A stretch of 64,000 nucleotides of DNA from Bradyrhizobium sp. 195 (GCF_023101665.1 NZ_CP082161.1:5952001-6016000); one strand, 5' to 3'; counted from the stretch's first letter, positions 56,801 to 64,000 are shown. Program-made: numbers and translations. Notes: a model not told the origin generated them from the sequence alone.

Positions 56801-56829
56801 CCGCTGCAAAGGAAACCAGCCATGGCTGA
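53821..56829 (+). CDS. FAD-linked oxidase fused to Fe-S/CCG protein (GlcD-GlcF type)
   Basis: 1002 residues from ATG 53821. The N-terminal PCMH/FAD domain (VTPRGGGTSQCGQTVNDGLVV; GNNSCGGRSLRYG) is followed by the FAD-oxidase C domain with SGEHGDGLVRSEF (about 490). Next come a cysteine pair region (MCNNNGACRKLEGGVMCPS) and a 4Fe-4S motif, CVSCKACRHECP (about residue 640). The end has CCG motifs (RPLCCGRT near 785; ESSCCGMAGAFGY near 915). It thus joins what are GlcD and GlcF in E. coli. Substrate: glycolate or a D-2-hydroxy acid such as D-lactate; electrons go to the quinone pool. Confidence 0.9.
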   Translation: MAAEVAGKSPESVQTDRLAARLAREITGDVLFDPFSRGRYATDASFYQIVPSGVVVPKTMDEALRALAIARDEGLKVTPRGGGTSQCGQTVNDGLVVDLSKHLNRILSLDVEGRTCVVEPGIVLDDLNRQLKKHGLWFPVDVSTASRATIGGMAGNNSCGGRSLRYGTMRDNTLSMEAALADGTLSRFGEVSRDLSDLDANESVRPLFRDMLDLGAREAEEIAARFPKVQRRVGGYNLDALVPRNARNNMAHLLVGSEGTLAFTTKVELKLWPVIRNKALGVCHFGSFYEAMDAAQHLVKLKPIAVELVDRTMLALGRDIAMFRPIISAAIKGDPDAVLVVEFAEEDQADNLVRLKQLGELMGDLGFGWNNDTRKWGGVVEITEPALQSGIADFRAAGLNVMMSMKQEGKPVSFVEDCAVPLPHLAAYTARLNEVFARHGTSGTMYAHASEGCLHVRPVLNLKLEKDIKAMRAIAEEAFALVREYKGSHSGEHGDGLVRSEFHETMFGERLVADFREVKQRFDPDGVLNPGKIVDAPRMDDRSLFRFKPDYRVGELKTKLDWSAWPGAGGGFQGAVEMCNNNGACRKLEGGVMCPSYRATRNEKDVTRGRANTLRLAISGQLGPDALSSDEMMDTLKLCVSCKACRHECPTGVDMAKMKIEVLAARAASHGLTLRDRLVGYLPRYAGLASRLAPLANLRNGSPLLRKLFERFAGISARRALPAFRSDVFAPPAEAVGPETGREVVLFADTFNRIYERENLDAALRVLVAGGYRVHLPKPLAGSRPLCCGRTFLSAGLVDEAKAELDRLVAAFAPFAARGVPIVGLEPSCLLTLRDELASLRKDNDAKAVGAHALTFEEFLVREAEAGRLQLPLGAVAEKAMVHGHCHQKSFGAFKPVEQALRLVPGLKVETIESSCCGMAGAFGYGADTYDASIEMAELSLLPAVRRADQAALIVADGTSCRHQIHDGAQREALHVARVLAMSLDRAGNNSTSTAAKETSHG

Positions 56830-57250
56830 CCTCACCCTCGACACCGCCCGCAAGATTCTCGACGCCGCCTTCGCGAAGGCCGACGAGCTCAAGCTCAAGC
56901 CGCTGGTCGTCACCATCCTCGACGCCCGCGGCGTGCTCAAGCTCGCGGCCGCGCAGGACGGCACCAGCCTGATGCGCGGCGAGATCGCGCACGGCAAGGC
57001 CTATGGCGCGCTCGCCATGGGCATGGGCTCGCGCGCCCTGTTCCAGCGCGCCCAGGAGCAGGCCTATTTCATCGATGCCGTGAACACCTTGGCCAAGGGC
57101 GCGCTGGTGCCGGTCCCCGGCGGCGTGCTGATCATGGACGACGCGACGCTGCTCGGCGCCGTCGGCGTCTCCGGCGACACCTCCGACAATGACGAAGCCT
57201 GCGCCCTCGCGGGCATCCAGGCTGCGGGACTGAAGGCGAATGCGGGATAA
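56822..57250 (+). CDS. GlcG/HbpS heme-binding family protein
   Basis: 142 residues, DUF336/HbpS-like fold: TLDTARKILDAAFAKADEL, VTILDARGVLKLAAAQDGT, the KAYGALAMGMGSRAL segment, and PVPGGVLIMDDATLLGAVGVSGDTSDNDE ending. Family members are encoded with glycolate oxidase genes (glcG) or bind heme. It overlaps the preceding FAD/FeS fusion gene by 8 bases, so it is co-translated with it; a role in assembly or sensing of that enzyme is reasonable but not shown. Confidence 0.85.
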   Translation: MADLTLDTARKILDAAFAKADELKLKPLVVTILDARGVLKLAAAQDGTSLMRGEIAHGKAYGALAMGMGSRALFQRAQEQAYFIDAVNTLAKGALVPVPGGVLIMDDATLLGAVGVSGDTSDNDEACALAGIQAAGLKANAG

Positions 57251-57260
57251 GCTGCCGTAG

Positions 57261-57310
57261 GGTGGGTTAGCCAGAGACCGCGCAGAGCGCGGTCCCAGGC
57301 GTAACCCACC
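57261..57310. repeat. REP-like hairpin after the glcG-like gene
   Basis: GGTGGGTTA (57261-57269) pairs with TAACCCACC (57302-57310), and inside it GACCGCGC pairs with GCGCGGTC around AGA. It starts 11 bases after the stop codon and may protect or end the upstream mRNA. A diverged copy of the outer arms lies at about 57333-57370. Confidence 0.75.
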
Positions 57311-57793
57311 TCTTCTGCCTCCGCGGACACGGAAGTGGTGGATTACGCTGACGCTAACCCACTCTACGCCACCTACAAGCTCTTGCGCCACCCGACGGGC
57401 AAAACACCCAATCCCTCGGTCAACCGACACCCGCAAAAATATTCGCCTTTACAGAATTTCCGATTTACCGCATCGTGCCGCCATCCTGATCCACGAAAAG
57501 GGGCGGTCGTACGTCGTCACGAGCCGCGGATCAGGCTGCGGTGGACGCGAGCGGCGTCGATGCGGAATCTGGCGTGCAGGGCGGAAGATCCCGTGAGCGC
57601 GACCGGCCGCACACGACGGACGGCGCCGAATGCGTACGACGAAAGCGCGTGGTCCTGGCCGTCGTTGCTACGGTCAAGCTTTTGCGAAAGGCGCTCGCTC
57701 CGACCGGAGCGGCGTCCGTGAATTTCGCGGAGGTGACGGAGGCAAGAAGGACAATCGTCTCCGGGGAGAGCGCGTATAAGCCGTAAAGCCACT

Positions 57794-57907
57794 GCGCAGG
57801 GAAGGCCGGATGTTGCGGCTGCCCTGTATCGCTCCTGTGCCTTGCGTGTGCATCATTCTTGCACGGGAGTCTTGCGGGTGCCAGCCGGCACCCGGCCTTC
57901 CCTGCGC
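57794..57907. repeat. Palindromic unit with 16-base arms and nested hairpin
   Basis: GCGCAGGGAAGGCCGG (57794-57809) and its exact complement (57892-57907) flank a 114-base unit. Within it GGGTGCC-AGCC-GGCACCC (57876-57893) partly overlaps the right arm, so two alternative foldings exist. Confidence 0.75.
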
Positions 57908-58019
57908 CCTTCTCTCCGAGAGGGCGTGAAGCAAAGAGCAAAGCTCGGGCGCGATTACGCCGCGAGACCGCGAAGGCGTGTCTGCTGTTTGAAATCGAAA
58001 CTGTGTCGATCGAGCTCAT

Positions 58020-58162
58020 TCTCGTGTCCCGGACGCGCTGCAATGCGGAGCGTTGCTGCGCAGAGCCGGGACCCAGAAAGTCACACGGAACAAGCGTCGA
58101 GATGGGCCCCGGCTCTGCAGTGCATCGCCGAAGAGGCGCTGCACTGCGTCCGGGACACGAGA
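58020..58162. repeat. 143-base element with 17-base perfect terminal inverted repeats
   Basis: TCTCGTGTCCCGGACGC (58020-58036) is the exact complement of 58146-58162. The complementarity continues imperfectly inward (GCAGAGCCGGGACCCA against GCAGAGCCGGGGCCCA), so nearly the whole unit is one fold-back. It has no coding capacity and resembles a MITE or large REP-type element. It ends 10 bases from the stop of the 58172-58954 gene. Confidence 0.8.
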
Positions 58163-58171
58163 GCGCCCCCT

Positions 58172-58954
58172 CTACCTTCCCGTCCAGACCGGCTTCCTCT
58201 TCTCGCTGAACGCTTTCAGGCCTTCCTTGGCGTCCTCGGTCATCGCCAGCAGCGCGATCTGGCTTTCGGTGTAGGCGATGCTCTCGTCGAACGACATCGA
58301 GGCGATGGCGCGCATGGCATATTTGCCGCGGCGGATCGCGGTCGGCGACTTGTCGACGATGCGGCCGATCAGCCAGTCGACCTTGGCATCGAGCTCGGCG
58401 GTGGGCACCACGTAGTTGAGCAAGCCCGCGCTCAGCGCCACCTTGGCATCGAACGGCTCGCCTGTGAGCGCCCATTCGTTGACGAGGCGCGGCGGCGCGA
58501 TGCTCTGCAACAGGCTCAGCACCTGCATCGGGAACACGCCGACCTTCACCTCCGGCAGGCCGAAGATGACGTGATCGGCCGCGACCGCCATGTCGGTCAT
58601 GCACAAAAGGCCCATGCCGCCGGCCATGCAGACGCCCCCGACCCGCGCAATCGCCGGTTTGGTGGCGTTCTGTGACAAACGTAACAGATCGGCATAGTCG
58701 ACATTTGGTTTGGAATGATCCATCGCGAAAGCCGCGCCGGAATTCTGCAAGTCGGCGCCCGCGCAGAACGCCTTGTCGCCCGCGCCCGTCAGCACAATGA
58801 CGCGGACGTCCTTGTCGTCATGCGCGTCGCGATAGCCTTTGGTGATGCCGGCGATGACCTCGCCGTTCAGCGCGTTGCGTTTCTCCGGCCGGTTGATGGT
58901 GATCCAGAACGCCTGCCCGCGCTTCTCAGTGATGACTGCCGTGGTGTCGGTCAT
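58172..58954 (-). CDS. Enoyl-CoA hydratase/isomerase family protein
   Basis: 260 residues, crotonase fold. FWITINRPEKRNALNGEV, the LTGAGDKAFCAGADL CoA-binding segment and the VGGVCMAGGMGLLCMTDMAVA oxyanion-hole loop are present, and the C-terminus FSEKRKPVWTGR is typical. At the catalytic position after FGLPEVKVGVFP a glutamate (PEVK) is kept, compatible with hydratase activity. Stands alone, between the repeat-rich region and a divergent caspase-like gene; the pathway is not evident. It is only moderately similar to the crotonase at 51575-52372, so the two are not a recent duplication. Confidence 0.88.
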   Translation of the reverse strand: MTDTTAVITEKRGQAFWITINRPEKRNALNGEVIAGITKGYRDAHDDKDVRVIVLTGAGDKAFCAGADLQNSGAAFAMDHSKPNVDYADLLRLSQNATKPAIARVGGVCMAGGMGLLCMTDMAVAADHVIFGLPEVKVGVFPMQVLSLLQSIAPPRLVNEWALTGEPFDAKVALSAGLLNYVVPTAELDAKVDWLIGRIVDKSPTAIRRGKYAMRAIASMSFDESIAYTESQIALLAMTEDAKEGLKAFSEKRKPVWTGR

Positions 58955-59073
58955 GGTAGGCTCGCTTCCTTGTGTTCCGTTTTGCAGCCATTTGCGGCAG
59001 GACCGGCGGCGCGCGCAAGGGCAATCTGCAACGCCGTGTCACCATAGCGTGTGGGCGCAAATTCGCTTGGCGA

Positions 59074-59101
59074 TTGAATTAACGGCGACGGCCGCTATCC
59101 T
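59074..59101 (+). promoter_or_regulatory. Possible promoter of the caspase-like gene
   Basis: TTGAAT (59074-59079), 16-base spacer, TATCCT (59096-59101): a 4/6 and 4/6 match to sigma70 boxes, ending 21 bases before the ATG at 59123. Spacing to the start is short, so confidence is low. Confidence 0.3.
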
Positions 59102-59122
59102 GACTGGAGATTTTGATCACCG

Positions 59123-60514
59123 ATGAGCCATTTCATGCGCACCGCGACGATTTTGTTGCTGGCAGGCTTGCTCGTGCTGAGCGCAGGACCCGCAAGCCGC
59201 GCGGCTGACGCCGCCAAGCTCGCGCTGGTGATCGGCAACGCAAGATACCCCGACAACGAATTCGTGCTGAACGAGGTCGCCAACGATGCTCAGGACGTCG
59301 CTGAAGAATTGAAGCGCGACGGCTTCGTCGTCGATCGGCAGAGCAATCTCACGGCCGACGCCATGCGGCAGGTGCTGGATCGCTTTTATGCCCGCATCGA
59401 ACGCGGCGCGGTGGCGCTGATCTTCTTCGACGGCTTCGCCATCCAGTCCAACCGGCAGACCTACCTGCTTCCGGTCGACGCGCAGATCTGGACCGAGCCG
59501 GACGTGGCGCGCGACGGCTTCAGCCTCGACATCATCCTCGCCGAGATGAACACGCGCGGCGCCGCGATCAAGATCGCGCTGATCGACGCCTCGCGCCGCA
59601 ACCCGTTCGAGCGGCGCTTCCGCCGCTATTCGGCGGGCCTTGCACCGGCGATCGCACCGAGCAATTCGCTCGTGCTCTACTCCGCCGCGCTCGGCGCGGT
59701 TGCGGCGAGCGGGAAGACCGAGCACAGCCTGTTCGTGGCCGAGTTGCTCCGCGAGATGCGCGCGCCGAACATCAGCGCCGAGCAGGCCCTGACCAACACC
59801 AAGAACGGCGTTGTCGCCGCCACCAAGCGGGAGCAGGTGCCGTGGCTGTCATCCTCGCTGACCACGGAATTTTCGTTCGCAGGTTCGGTGGCGCAGCCGG
59901 CCGACAACAAGGCCGGCGACCCGACGAAGCCAGAGCCTCAGAAACCCGAGCCTCAGAAGCCTGTCTGCGACGCGCCGCAGGCGGAGCCGCCCCCGAGCGC
60001 CGGCGATCTCGCCAGGGATCCGCTCATCGCCGATCTCAGCCGCAAGATCGCAGCGAACGCCAATGACGTCGCCTCGCGCTACAAGCGCGGCCAGGTCTAT
60101 GCGATCAAGCGCGCCTATACGCTCGCCATGCAGGATTTCGACCTCGTGATCCGCAGGGATCCCAGGGATGGCGAGGCGCTCAACAACCGCTGCTGGACGC
60201 GCGCTGCCACCGGCGATCTGCAGGGCGCGCTCGCCGACTGCAATCTGGCGCTCCAGATCGATCCCGGATTGAGCGATGCGCTCGACAGCCGCGGGCTCGT
60301 CAACCTCAAGCTCGGCCGGACCGCCGAGGCGATCAAGGACTACAACGACGCGATCCAGCGCAACCCGCGCTCGTCATCTTCGCTGTTCGGCCGCGGCATC
60401 GCCAGGCGCAAGAGCGGCGGCGACGGCGCCACTGATATCGCGCAGGCGAAGTCGATGAATCCTGACATCGCGAAGGAGTTCGCTGGCTACGGCGTCACGG
60501 AATGCGTGCCCTGA
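59123..60514 (+). CDS. Caspase-like (C14) pseudo-protease with TPR domain
   Basis: 463 residues. A signal peptide (ATILLLAGLLVLSAGPASRAA) precedes a p20-like caspase fold (KLALVIGNARYPDN, residues 32-45). The catalytic histidine position in the usual F-x-G-H-G motif reads FFDGFAIQ (101-108), with Phe for His. The catalytic cysteine in LDAC reads LIDASRRNPF (153-162), with Ser for Cys. It is therefore probably not a protease. After a Pro/Lys/Glu linker (KPEPQKPEPQKP) come TPR repeats (about 305-440) for protein binding. Periplasmic scaffold is a reasonable role. Its end overlaps the convergent molybdoenzyme gene by 28 bases. Confidence 0.82.
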   Translation: MSHFMRTATILLLAGLLVLSAGPASRAADAAKLALVIGNARYPDNEFVLNEVANDAQDVAEELKRDGFVVDRQSNLTADAMRQVLDRFYARIERGAVALIFFDGFAIQSNRQTYLLPVDAQIWTEPDVARDGFSLDIILAEMNTRGAAIKIALIDASRRNPFERRFRRYSAGLAPAIAPSNSLVLYSAALGAVAASGKTEHSLFVAELLREMRAPNISAEQALTNTKNGVVAATKREQVPWLSSSLTTEFSFAGSVAQPADNKAGDPTKPEPQKPEPQKPVCDAPQAEPPPSAGDLARDPLIADLSRKIAANANDVASRYKRGQVYAIKRAYTLAMQDFDLVIRRDPRDGEALNNRCWTRAATGDLQGALADCNLALQIDPGLSDALDSRGLVNLKLGRTAEAIKDYNDAIQRNPRSSSSLFGRGIARRKSGGDGATDIAQAKSMNPDIAKEFAGYGVTECVP

Positions 60515-62601
60515 GCCGCAGAGGCCTTCCTGATCCAGACCTTGTTGTCATGGAAGGCGGCCCCGCCGATCGGCGCGACGGCTTCGGCGCCCGTCAGCAT
60601 GTTGATGCCGCGTCCGCCGATATGGTTCTTGTTGGGATGAACGGACTCCGCGATCAGGACGCCGCGCCGCACGCCGTCGAACAGCGTCGCCACCAGCGTG
60701 GTCTCGCCGCGGGTATTGCCGAGCGTCACCGCATCGCCGTCTGCGATGTCGAGCGCGGCTGCATCCTGGGGATGGATCATCACGCTCGCCTTGCCCTCGC
60801 GCGCCTGCGAGGACGGCGTCTCGTTGAAGGTGGTGTTGAGGAAGCTGCGCGAAGGGCTGGTCGCAAGCCGGAACGGATGGGCCTGGTCGGAGTGCTCGAT
60901 CACCGCCCAGTGGTCCGGCAGATCAGGCATCTTGTCGACATCGCCCATCGTCACGCCGAACGGCGGATGCGCCCAGTCCGCCCTAAAATGGAATTTCCCG
61001 TCGGCATGGGCAAAGCCATCGAGAAAATGCGAGGTGCGGAAGTCCGGCTGCAGGTCGCGCCAGATATCGGCTTCGAGGCCGGCGATATCGCCGTGGTTGC
61101 TGAGCTTCAGCGTCGCGTCGATCAATTCGCGCGGCGTCATCTCGAAACCGGGATGCTTGGCGCCAAGCCGCGGCGCCAGCCCCTGCAGGACCTCGTGGTT
61201 GGAGCGGCATTCGCCGGGCGGGTCGATCAGCTTCGGCCCGACCGAGATGTGCTGGTGGCCACCGCCGTAATAGAGATCGTCATGCTCCATGAACATGGTC
61301 GCCGGCAGCACGATATCGGCCATCTGCGCCGTCTCGGTCATGAACTGCTCGTGCACCGCGACGAACAGATCCTCGCGCGCAAAGCCCTGCCGGACCAGCG
61401 CCTGCTCCGGCGCCACGGTCATCGGGTTGGTGTTCTGGATCAGCATCGCCTTGACCGGCCCCTTGCCGCGCAGCGCTTCGGCATCCCCGGTGAGGATGCG
61501 GCCGATCTTCGACTGGTCCAGTGCGCGGACGCTCTGGTCGATGGCGTCGTGGCCCTCGATGATGGATTCGTTGAAATGCCACAGCGCGTAATTGTTGAAG
61601 AAGGCGCCGCCGCCTTCATACTGCCAGGCGCCGGTCACCGCAGGAATGCAGGTCGCGGCATGCATCTGCGTCGCGCCGTTGCGCGAGCGGGTGAAGCCGT
61701 AGCCGAGCCGGAAGAAGGTCCGTTTGGTCTCGCCGACCGCCTTGGCAAAGGCTTCGATCTCCGCCACCGGCACGCCGCAAATCGCAGAGGCCCATTCCGG
61801 CGTGCGCGCCTTCAGATGCGCCTCGAGCTCGGCCGGGCAATCGGTGTATTTGTCCATGTAGGCGCGGTCGGCATAGCCGTCGCGAAACAGGACGTGCATG
61901 ACACCACACGCGAACGCGCCGTCGGTACCGGGCCGCAGGATGATCTTGATGTCAGCCTGCTTCATGGTCTCGTTGTCGTAGATGTCGACCGCGGCGATCT
62001 TCGCGCCGCGCTCCTTGCGGGCGCGGGAGGCGTGCGTCATCACGTTGACCTGGGTGTTGACGGGGTTGGTGCCCCAGATCACGACGAGGTCGGAGAGCGC
62101 CATCTCGCGCGGATCGACGCCGGCGATCTTGCCGGTGCCGATGGCATAGCCGATGCGGGCGACATTGGCGCAGATGGTCTGATAGAAGCGGGAATATTTT
62201 TTCACATGCGTGAGGCGATTAAGGCCGTCGCGCATCACCAGCCCCATCGTGCCGGCATAGTAATAGGGCCAGATCGATTCCGCGCCGAACTCGCGCTCGG
62301 CCGCATTGAAGCGATGCCCGATCTCGTCCAGCGCCTCGTCCCAGGAGATCCGCGCGAATTGCCCCGAGCCCTTCGGCCCAATGCGGCGCATCGGAAACAT
62401 CACCCGCTCGGGATGATGGATGCGCTCGGCATAGCGGGCGACCTTGGCGCAGACGACTCCGGCCGTATAGGTCTGCTGCTTCGAACCACGGACACGACCG
62501 ATGCTGCGGCCTTCGACCACCTCGACATCGAGGGCGCAGGCCGAGGGGCAATCATGCGGGCAGGTCGAATGGCGGATTTCGATCTTGGCGTGCTGGTTCA
62601 T
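60487..62601 (-). CDS. Molybdopterin oxidoreductase family protein
   Basis: 704 residues from ATG 62601. The N-terminal 4Fe-4S site is STCPHDCPSAC with a fourth cysteine in GVVCAKVARY about 30 residues later. Molybdopterin-binding domains follow (ISWDEALDEIGHRF; SDLVVIWGTNPVNTQ; FRLGYGFTRSRNG), and the C-terminal dinucleotide-binding barrel (VMIHPQDAAALDIADGDAVTLGN) is complete. It belongs to the DMSO-reductase superfamily; no signal peptide is seen, so it is probably cytoplasmic. Substrate unknown. No partner subunit is adjacent; the neighbouring plus-strand Bug receptor and XDH-type genes are divergent. Confidence 0.9.
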   Translation of the reverse strand: MNQHAKIEIRHSTCPHDCPSACALDVEVVEGRSIGRVRGSKQQTYTAGVVCAKVARYAERIHHPERVMFPMRRIGPKGSGQFARISWDEALDEIGHRFNAAEREFGAESIWPYYYAGTMGLVMRDGLNRLTHVKKYSRFYQTICANVARIGYAIGTGKIAGVDPREMALSDLVVIWGTNPVNTQVNVMTHASRARKERGAKIAAVDIYDNETMKQADIKIILRPGTDGAFACGVMHVLFRDGYADRAYMDKYTDCPAELEAHLKARTPEWASAICGVPVAEIEAFAKAVGETKRTFFRLGYGFTRSRNGATQMHAATCIPAVTGAWQYEGGGAFFNNYALWHFNESIIEGHDAIDQSVRALDQSKIGRILTGDAEALRGKGPVKAMLIQNTNPMTVAPEQALVRQGFAREDLFVAVHEQFMTETAQMADIVLPATMFMEHDDLYYGGGHQHISVGPKLIDPPGECRSNHEVLQGLAPRLGAKHPGFEMTPRELIDATLKLSNHGDIAGLEADIWRDLQPDFRTSHFLDGFAHADGKFHFRADWAHPPFGVTMGDVDKMPDLPDHWAVIEHSDQAHPFRLATSPSRSFLNTTFNETPSSQAREGKASVMIHPQDAAALDIADGDAVTLGNTRGETTLVATLFDGVRRGVLIAESVHPNKNHIGGRGINMLTGAEAVAPIGGAAFHDNKVWIRKASAAQGTHSVTP

Positions 62602-62833
62602 GGCCAAATTCGTAACACCAAAATACCTGTCAGCCGAGGGCATTTATCCGGCAATGCCCATGCGATTTGCTCAGATCACGTGCGCTGCGGGTTCCTGCCG
62701 CGACTGCGAAGACGGCGCTCCACGCCGAAAACCGCGCGATATTCCCGGCGTGATCGGCCTGGTCAGCGGTCGACAGTCCGCATTCCCTGCCGTTACAGTG
62801 CCGGCCAACAAGAACGATATCAGGGAGGTGGGC

Positions 62834-63808
62834 ATGAAGGCCCGAGGATTCATGCTGGTGGTCGCCGCCGGCCTGCTTGCCGCAGTCTCCGCCGCCCCCT
62901 CATTCGCCCAGGATTATCCCAACCGCGCGGTCCGCATCGTCGTGCCCTTCGGCGCCGGCGGACCGGCCGATGTCGCAGCGCGGCTGATCGGCAATGTGCT
63001 CCAGGAGAGCTTTGGCCAGCCCTTCGTGGTCGAGAACCGCACCGGCGCCGGCGGGGTCATCGGCACCGTGGAAGCTGCGAAGTCGCCGGCCGACGGCTAC
63101 ACGCTGCTGATGATGTCCAACACCCAGACCGCGAATGAATCGCTGCTGACTCCGGACAAGCGCAAATACGAGCTGATGCGGGACCTCGCGCCGATCGCTC
63201 CGGTGAACTTTTCCGATCTCGTCATCGTGGTGAACCCGCAGGTGCCGGCGAAGACTCTTGCCGAGTTCATCGCTCTCGCCAAAGCGCAACCGGGCAAGCT
63301 GAACTATGCCTCTTCGGGTCAGGGCACGCCGTACCACATGGCCGGCGAGCTGTTCAAAGCCATGGCCGGCGTCGATGTCGTGCACGTTCCCTATCGCAAC
63401 AGCGGCGAGGCGCGCAGCGGCGTGATCGGCGGACAGGTGCAGATGATGATCGACGCGGTGCCGGCGATGGCGCCGAACATCGCCGAGAACCAGGTCCGCG
63501 CGCTCGCGACCACCGGCAAGCAACGCTCAGCCGTGCTGCCGAACGTGCCGACCGCGATCGAGGCGGGCGTAGCAGGCTATGAGGCGACGATCTGGCTCGG
63601 CCTGATGGCCCCCGCGGGAACGCCGAAGCCTGTGATCGACAAGCTCAATGCGGCCGTCAACGCAATGGTGAAGCGGCCCGACATCGTCAAGCTCTGGACG
63701 GAACAGGGTGCCGTGCCCATGTCGATGACCACGGAGGAATTCGACAAATTCCTGCGCGGCGATATCGAGAAATGGGCCGACGTCGTCAAGAAGTTCGACA
63801 AATCCTGA
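62834..63808 (+). CDS. Bug-family periplasmic receptor (orphan)
   Basis: 324 residues from ATG 62834 (AGGGAGGTGGGC upstream). Signal peptide (LVVAAGLLAAVSAAPSFAQD), then DYPNRAVRIVVPFGAGGPADVAAR, the Bug/TctC loop, and the ASSGQGTPYHMAGELFKAMAG and HVPYRNSGEA ligand segments. No tctA/tctB genes accompany it, so it either shares a transporter or works as a sensor. It is followed after 15 bases by the start of a molybdenum hydroxylase small subunit, which suggests that it brings in the substrate of that enzyme. Confidence 0.9.
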   Translation: MKARGFMLVVAAGLLAAVSAAPSFAQDYPNRAVRIVVPFGAGGPADVAARLIGNVLQESFGQPFVVENRTGAGGVIGTVEAAKSPADGYTLLMMSNTQTANESLLTPDKRKYELMRDLAPIAPVNFSDLVIVVNPQVPAKTLAEFIALAKAQPGKLNYASSGQGTPYHMAGELFKAMAGVDVVHVPYRNSGEARSGVIGGQVQMMIDAVPAMAPNIAENQVRALATTGKQRSAVLPNVPTAIEAGVAGYEATIWLGLMAPAGTPKPVIDKLNAAVNAMVKRPDIVKLWTEQGAVPMSMTTEEFDKFLRGDIEKWADVVKKFDKS

Positions 63809-63823
63809 GGCCGCAGAGCGCGC

Positions 63824-64000
63824 ATGGCCACCATTCAATTCCAGCTCAACGGTACGGCGACGGTCGTGGATACCGATCTGGACCAGCCGCTGCTCGACGT
63901 GCTGCGCGGCCGGCTCGGCATGACCAGTGCGCATTTCGGCTGCGGCGCCGGGGAGTGCGGGGCCTGTCACGTTATGGTCGGCGACCGCGCGATAACCTCC
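63824..64000 (+). CDS. [2Fe-2S] subunit of xanthine dehydrogenase family, 3'-truncated
   Basis: First 59 residues only. MATIQFQLNG then DLDQPLLDVLRGRLGM is the plant-ferredoxin-like N-domain of small subunits such as IorA or CoxS. CGAGECGAC (residues about 41-49) carries three cysteines of the first [2Fe-2S] cluster, and the following HVMVGDRAITS fits the family. The helical second cluster domain would be beyond the window. Large molybdenum-containing subunit genes are expected downstream. Confidence 0.88.
   Translation, partial: MATIQFQLNGTATVVDTDLDQPLLDVLRGRLGMTSAHFGCGAGECGACHVMVGDRAITS

Larger units (their letters stand above)
57251..58171. other. Repeat-filled 921-base intergenic region
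   Basis: Contains in order a REP-like hairpin (57261-57310), a degenerate partner of it (57333-57370), a sequence with small open frames resembling interspersed repeat remnants (57480-57790), a 114-base palindromic unit (57794-57907) and a 143-base inverted-repeat element (58020-58162). An 81-codon frame at 57541-57786 has no ribosome site and is probably not a gene. Confidence 0.7.

Noticed and set aside
57541..57786. 81-codon frame as a small gene
   Set aside because: No ribosome site, no domain, lies in a repeat-filled gap and resembles remnants of interspersed repeats that I recall from Bradyrhizobium.

Overview
The window looks like chromosome of a Bradyrhizobium-type alphaproteobacterium. 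The DNA is very GC-rich with strong third-position GC bias. It carries a tctA/tctB/tctC tripartite tricarboxylate locus plus a second Bug-type receptor, a beta-barrel porin with the MKR...AADLAARPY leader style of that group, a fused glycolate-oxidase-like FAD/FeS protein, and interspersed palindromic elements of a kind I recall from Bradyrhizobium genomes. No database search was possible, so the genus is an inference. No tRNA, rRNA, CRISPR array, transposase or phage gene was seen.

Region 1 (1-18.6 kb) is a surface polysaccharide (O-antigen type) cluster. It holds GT2, GtrB-like, CgeB-like and group-1 glycosyltransferases, a Wzx-like flippase (17022-18626), a multi-pass candidate polymerase (10870-12174), UDP-xylose synthase, the CDP-glucose pair rfbF/rfbG, a two-subunit (split) transketolase next to an NAD-dependent epimerase, a sulfotransferase overlapping an APH-fold kinase, and a translationally coupled cassette. 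The cassette is cupin, perosamine-synthase-like aminotransferase, DesVI/TylM1-like methyltransferase and glycosyltransferase, joined by GTGA overlaps. The predicted product is a polymer with at least one unusual sugar: a CDP-hexose possibly carrying a two-carbon branch, and a possibly N-methylated amino sugar.

Region 2 (18.6-34.1 kb) is a type II secretion system. gspD and a prepilin peptidase lie on + and are divergent from gspE-F-G-H-I-J-K-L-M on -. A GspC/GspN-like gene is separated from gspM by a 1205-residue autotransporter on the opposite strand. A strong sigma70-type promoter lies in the gspE/gspD divergent gap.

Region 3 (34.1-51 kb) is rich in envelope and secreted proteins: a Sel1-repeat protein, two tandemly duplicated secreted beta-helix proteins, an RTX/serralysin-type metalloprotease with five tandem tryptophan-rich repeats (one a fresh 369-bp duplication), a small exported protein, a CaiB/BaiF CoA-transferase, the porin, tctA/tctB/tctC, and a 1302-residue VCBS/RTX adhesin.

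Region 4 (51.5-64 kb) is metabolic: two enoyl-CoA hydratases, a serine-glyoxylate-type aminotransferase divergent from a GlcD-GlcF fusion and a GlcG/HbpS protein (a glycolate/glyoxylate module), a TPR protein with a caspase-like fold that has lost both catalytic residues, a molybdopterin oxidoreductase, an orphan Bug receptor, and the start of a [2Fe-2S] subunit of the xanthine dehydrogenase family. The 0.9-kb gap at 57.25-58.17 kb is packed with palindromic repeats.
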